A DNA stretch of 6,235 nucleotides, from NCBI GenBank assembly GCA_021463315.1, contig JAJTXO010000245.1, positions 1-6,235 of the forward strand, written 5' to 3'. The notes beneath the pieces are model-generated. The model saw only the letters and a list, made by a program, of their open reading frames with translations, was not told the DNA's origin and did not search any database. The stretch comes from Caldilineales bacterium. GTDB taxonomy: Bacteria; Chloroflexota; Anaerolineae; JAAEKA01. The translations under genes and the position numbers were made by a program. Shown piece after piece: positions 6,131 to 6,235 of the stretch (position 1 is the first letter of the stretch; each line of letters opens with the position of its first letter).

Positions 6131-6189
6131 GATTCGCCGAATCCATACCGAATCCGGTCGAACCGTACGAAGGATCTCTCTAACCGTAC
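6131..6189 (-). promoter_or_regulatory. Direct repeats upstream of the protease, candidate regulator sites
   Basis: Read on the minus strand, GTACGGTTNGA occurs at 6189-6179 and 6168-6158, starts 21 bp apart, which is two helical turns. Closer to the gene GGATTCGG occurs twice, at 6155-6148 and 6144-6137, 11 bp apart, and GATTC-GGC-GAATC forms a short palindrome at 6143-6131. Same-face direct repeats at helical spacing suit binding of an activator or response regulator. I could not assign a convincing -35/-10 pair; TATGGA at 6147-6142 is the only -10-like hexamer noted. Confidence 0.4.
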
Positions 6190-6235
6190 TTTGGCCGATA
6201 CCACTCACTAACAACCTATTTTCCGCTACCCTGCA

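Noticed and set aside
6106..6204. Possible longer N-terminus of the protease from a GTG at 6204 or the ATG at 6111
   Set aside because: The extension has no signal peptide or domain and overlaps direct repeats; AAGGAG is correctly spaced only for 6105.

Overview
The window is GC-rich bacterial DNA. My best guess is a Chloroflexota (Anaerolineae/Caldilineae-like) genome. The guess rests on the large XRE-type HTH + STAND ATPase + TPR regulator, a gene style very common in that phylum, and on a bacterial matrixin with lectin-type propeller repeats. It is an inference from gene style, not a phylogenetic result. No rRNA, tRNA, CRISPR array or transposase gene was seen.

Layout. (1) 1-567: a strong hairpin at the left edge, 86 bases of featureless DNA, then a leftward gene (567 to 124) for a small exported protein with four cysteines. 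(2) 568-814: a 247-bp divergent intergenic region with two unusual symmetric arrangements, a nested pair of inverted repeats centred near 615 and a cluster of five CGATA motifs at 727-787. (3) 815-3442: a rightward gene for an 875-residue regulator (XRE HTH, NB-ARC/STAND ATPase, winged helix, TPR), followed at once by a 13-bp hairpin terminator. (4) 3540-6105: a leftward group. Read in its own direction it starts with a 624-residue M10A matrix-metalloprotease-like zymogen that ends in six PLL/DUF346-like propeller repeats. Next, 33 bases on, comes a 151-residue protein I do not recognise. Last is a short single-pass membrane ORF with no convincing start, which may be the tail of a truncated gene. 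Upstream of the protease, 6106-6235 carries short direct repeats that could be regulatory.

How the parts may work together. The regulator and the small exported protein diverge from a shared, motif-rich control region, so the regulator probably controls itself and perhaps its neighbour. The protease and the 151-residue protein are probably co-transcribed. Neither has a visible signal peptide, although the protease family normally works outside the cell on protein substrates. The protease keeps the full set of MMP hallmarks (cysteine switch, zinc-binding helix, Met-turn, structural-zinc residues), but its C-terminal propeller is a lectin-like repeat array instead of the hemopexin domain of animal MMPs. 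The most interesting points are this protease and its unknown partner, and the two symmetric motif sets in the divergent promoter region.
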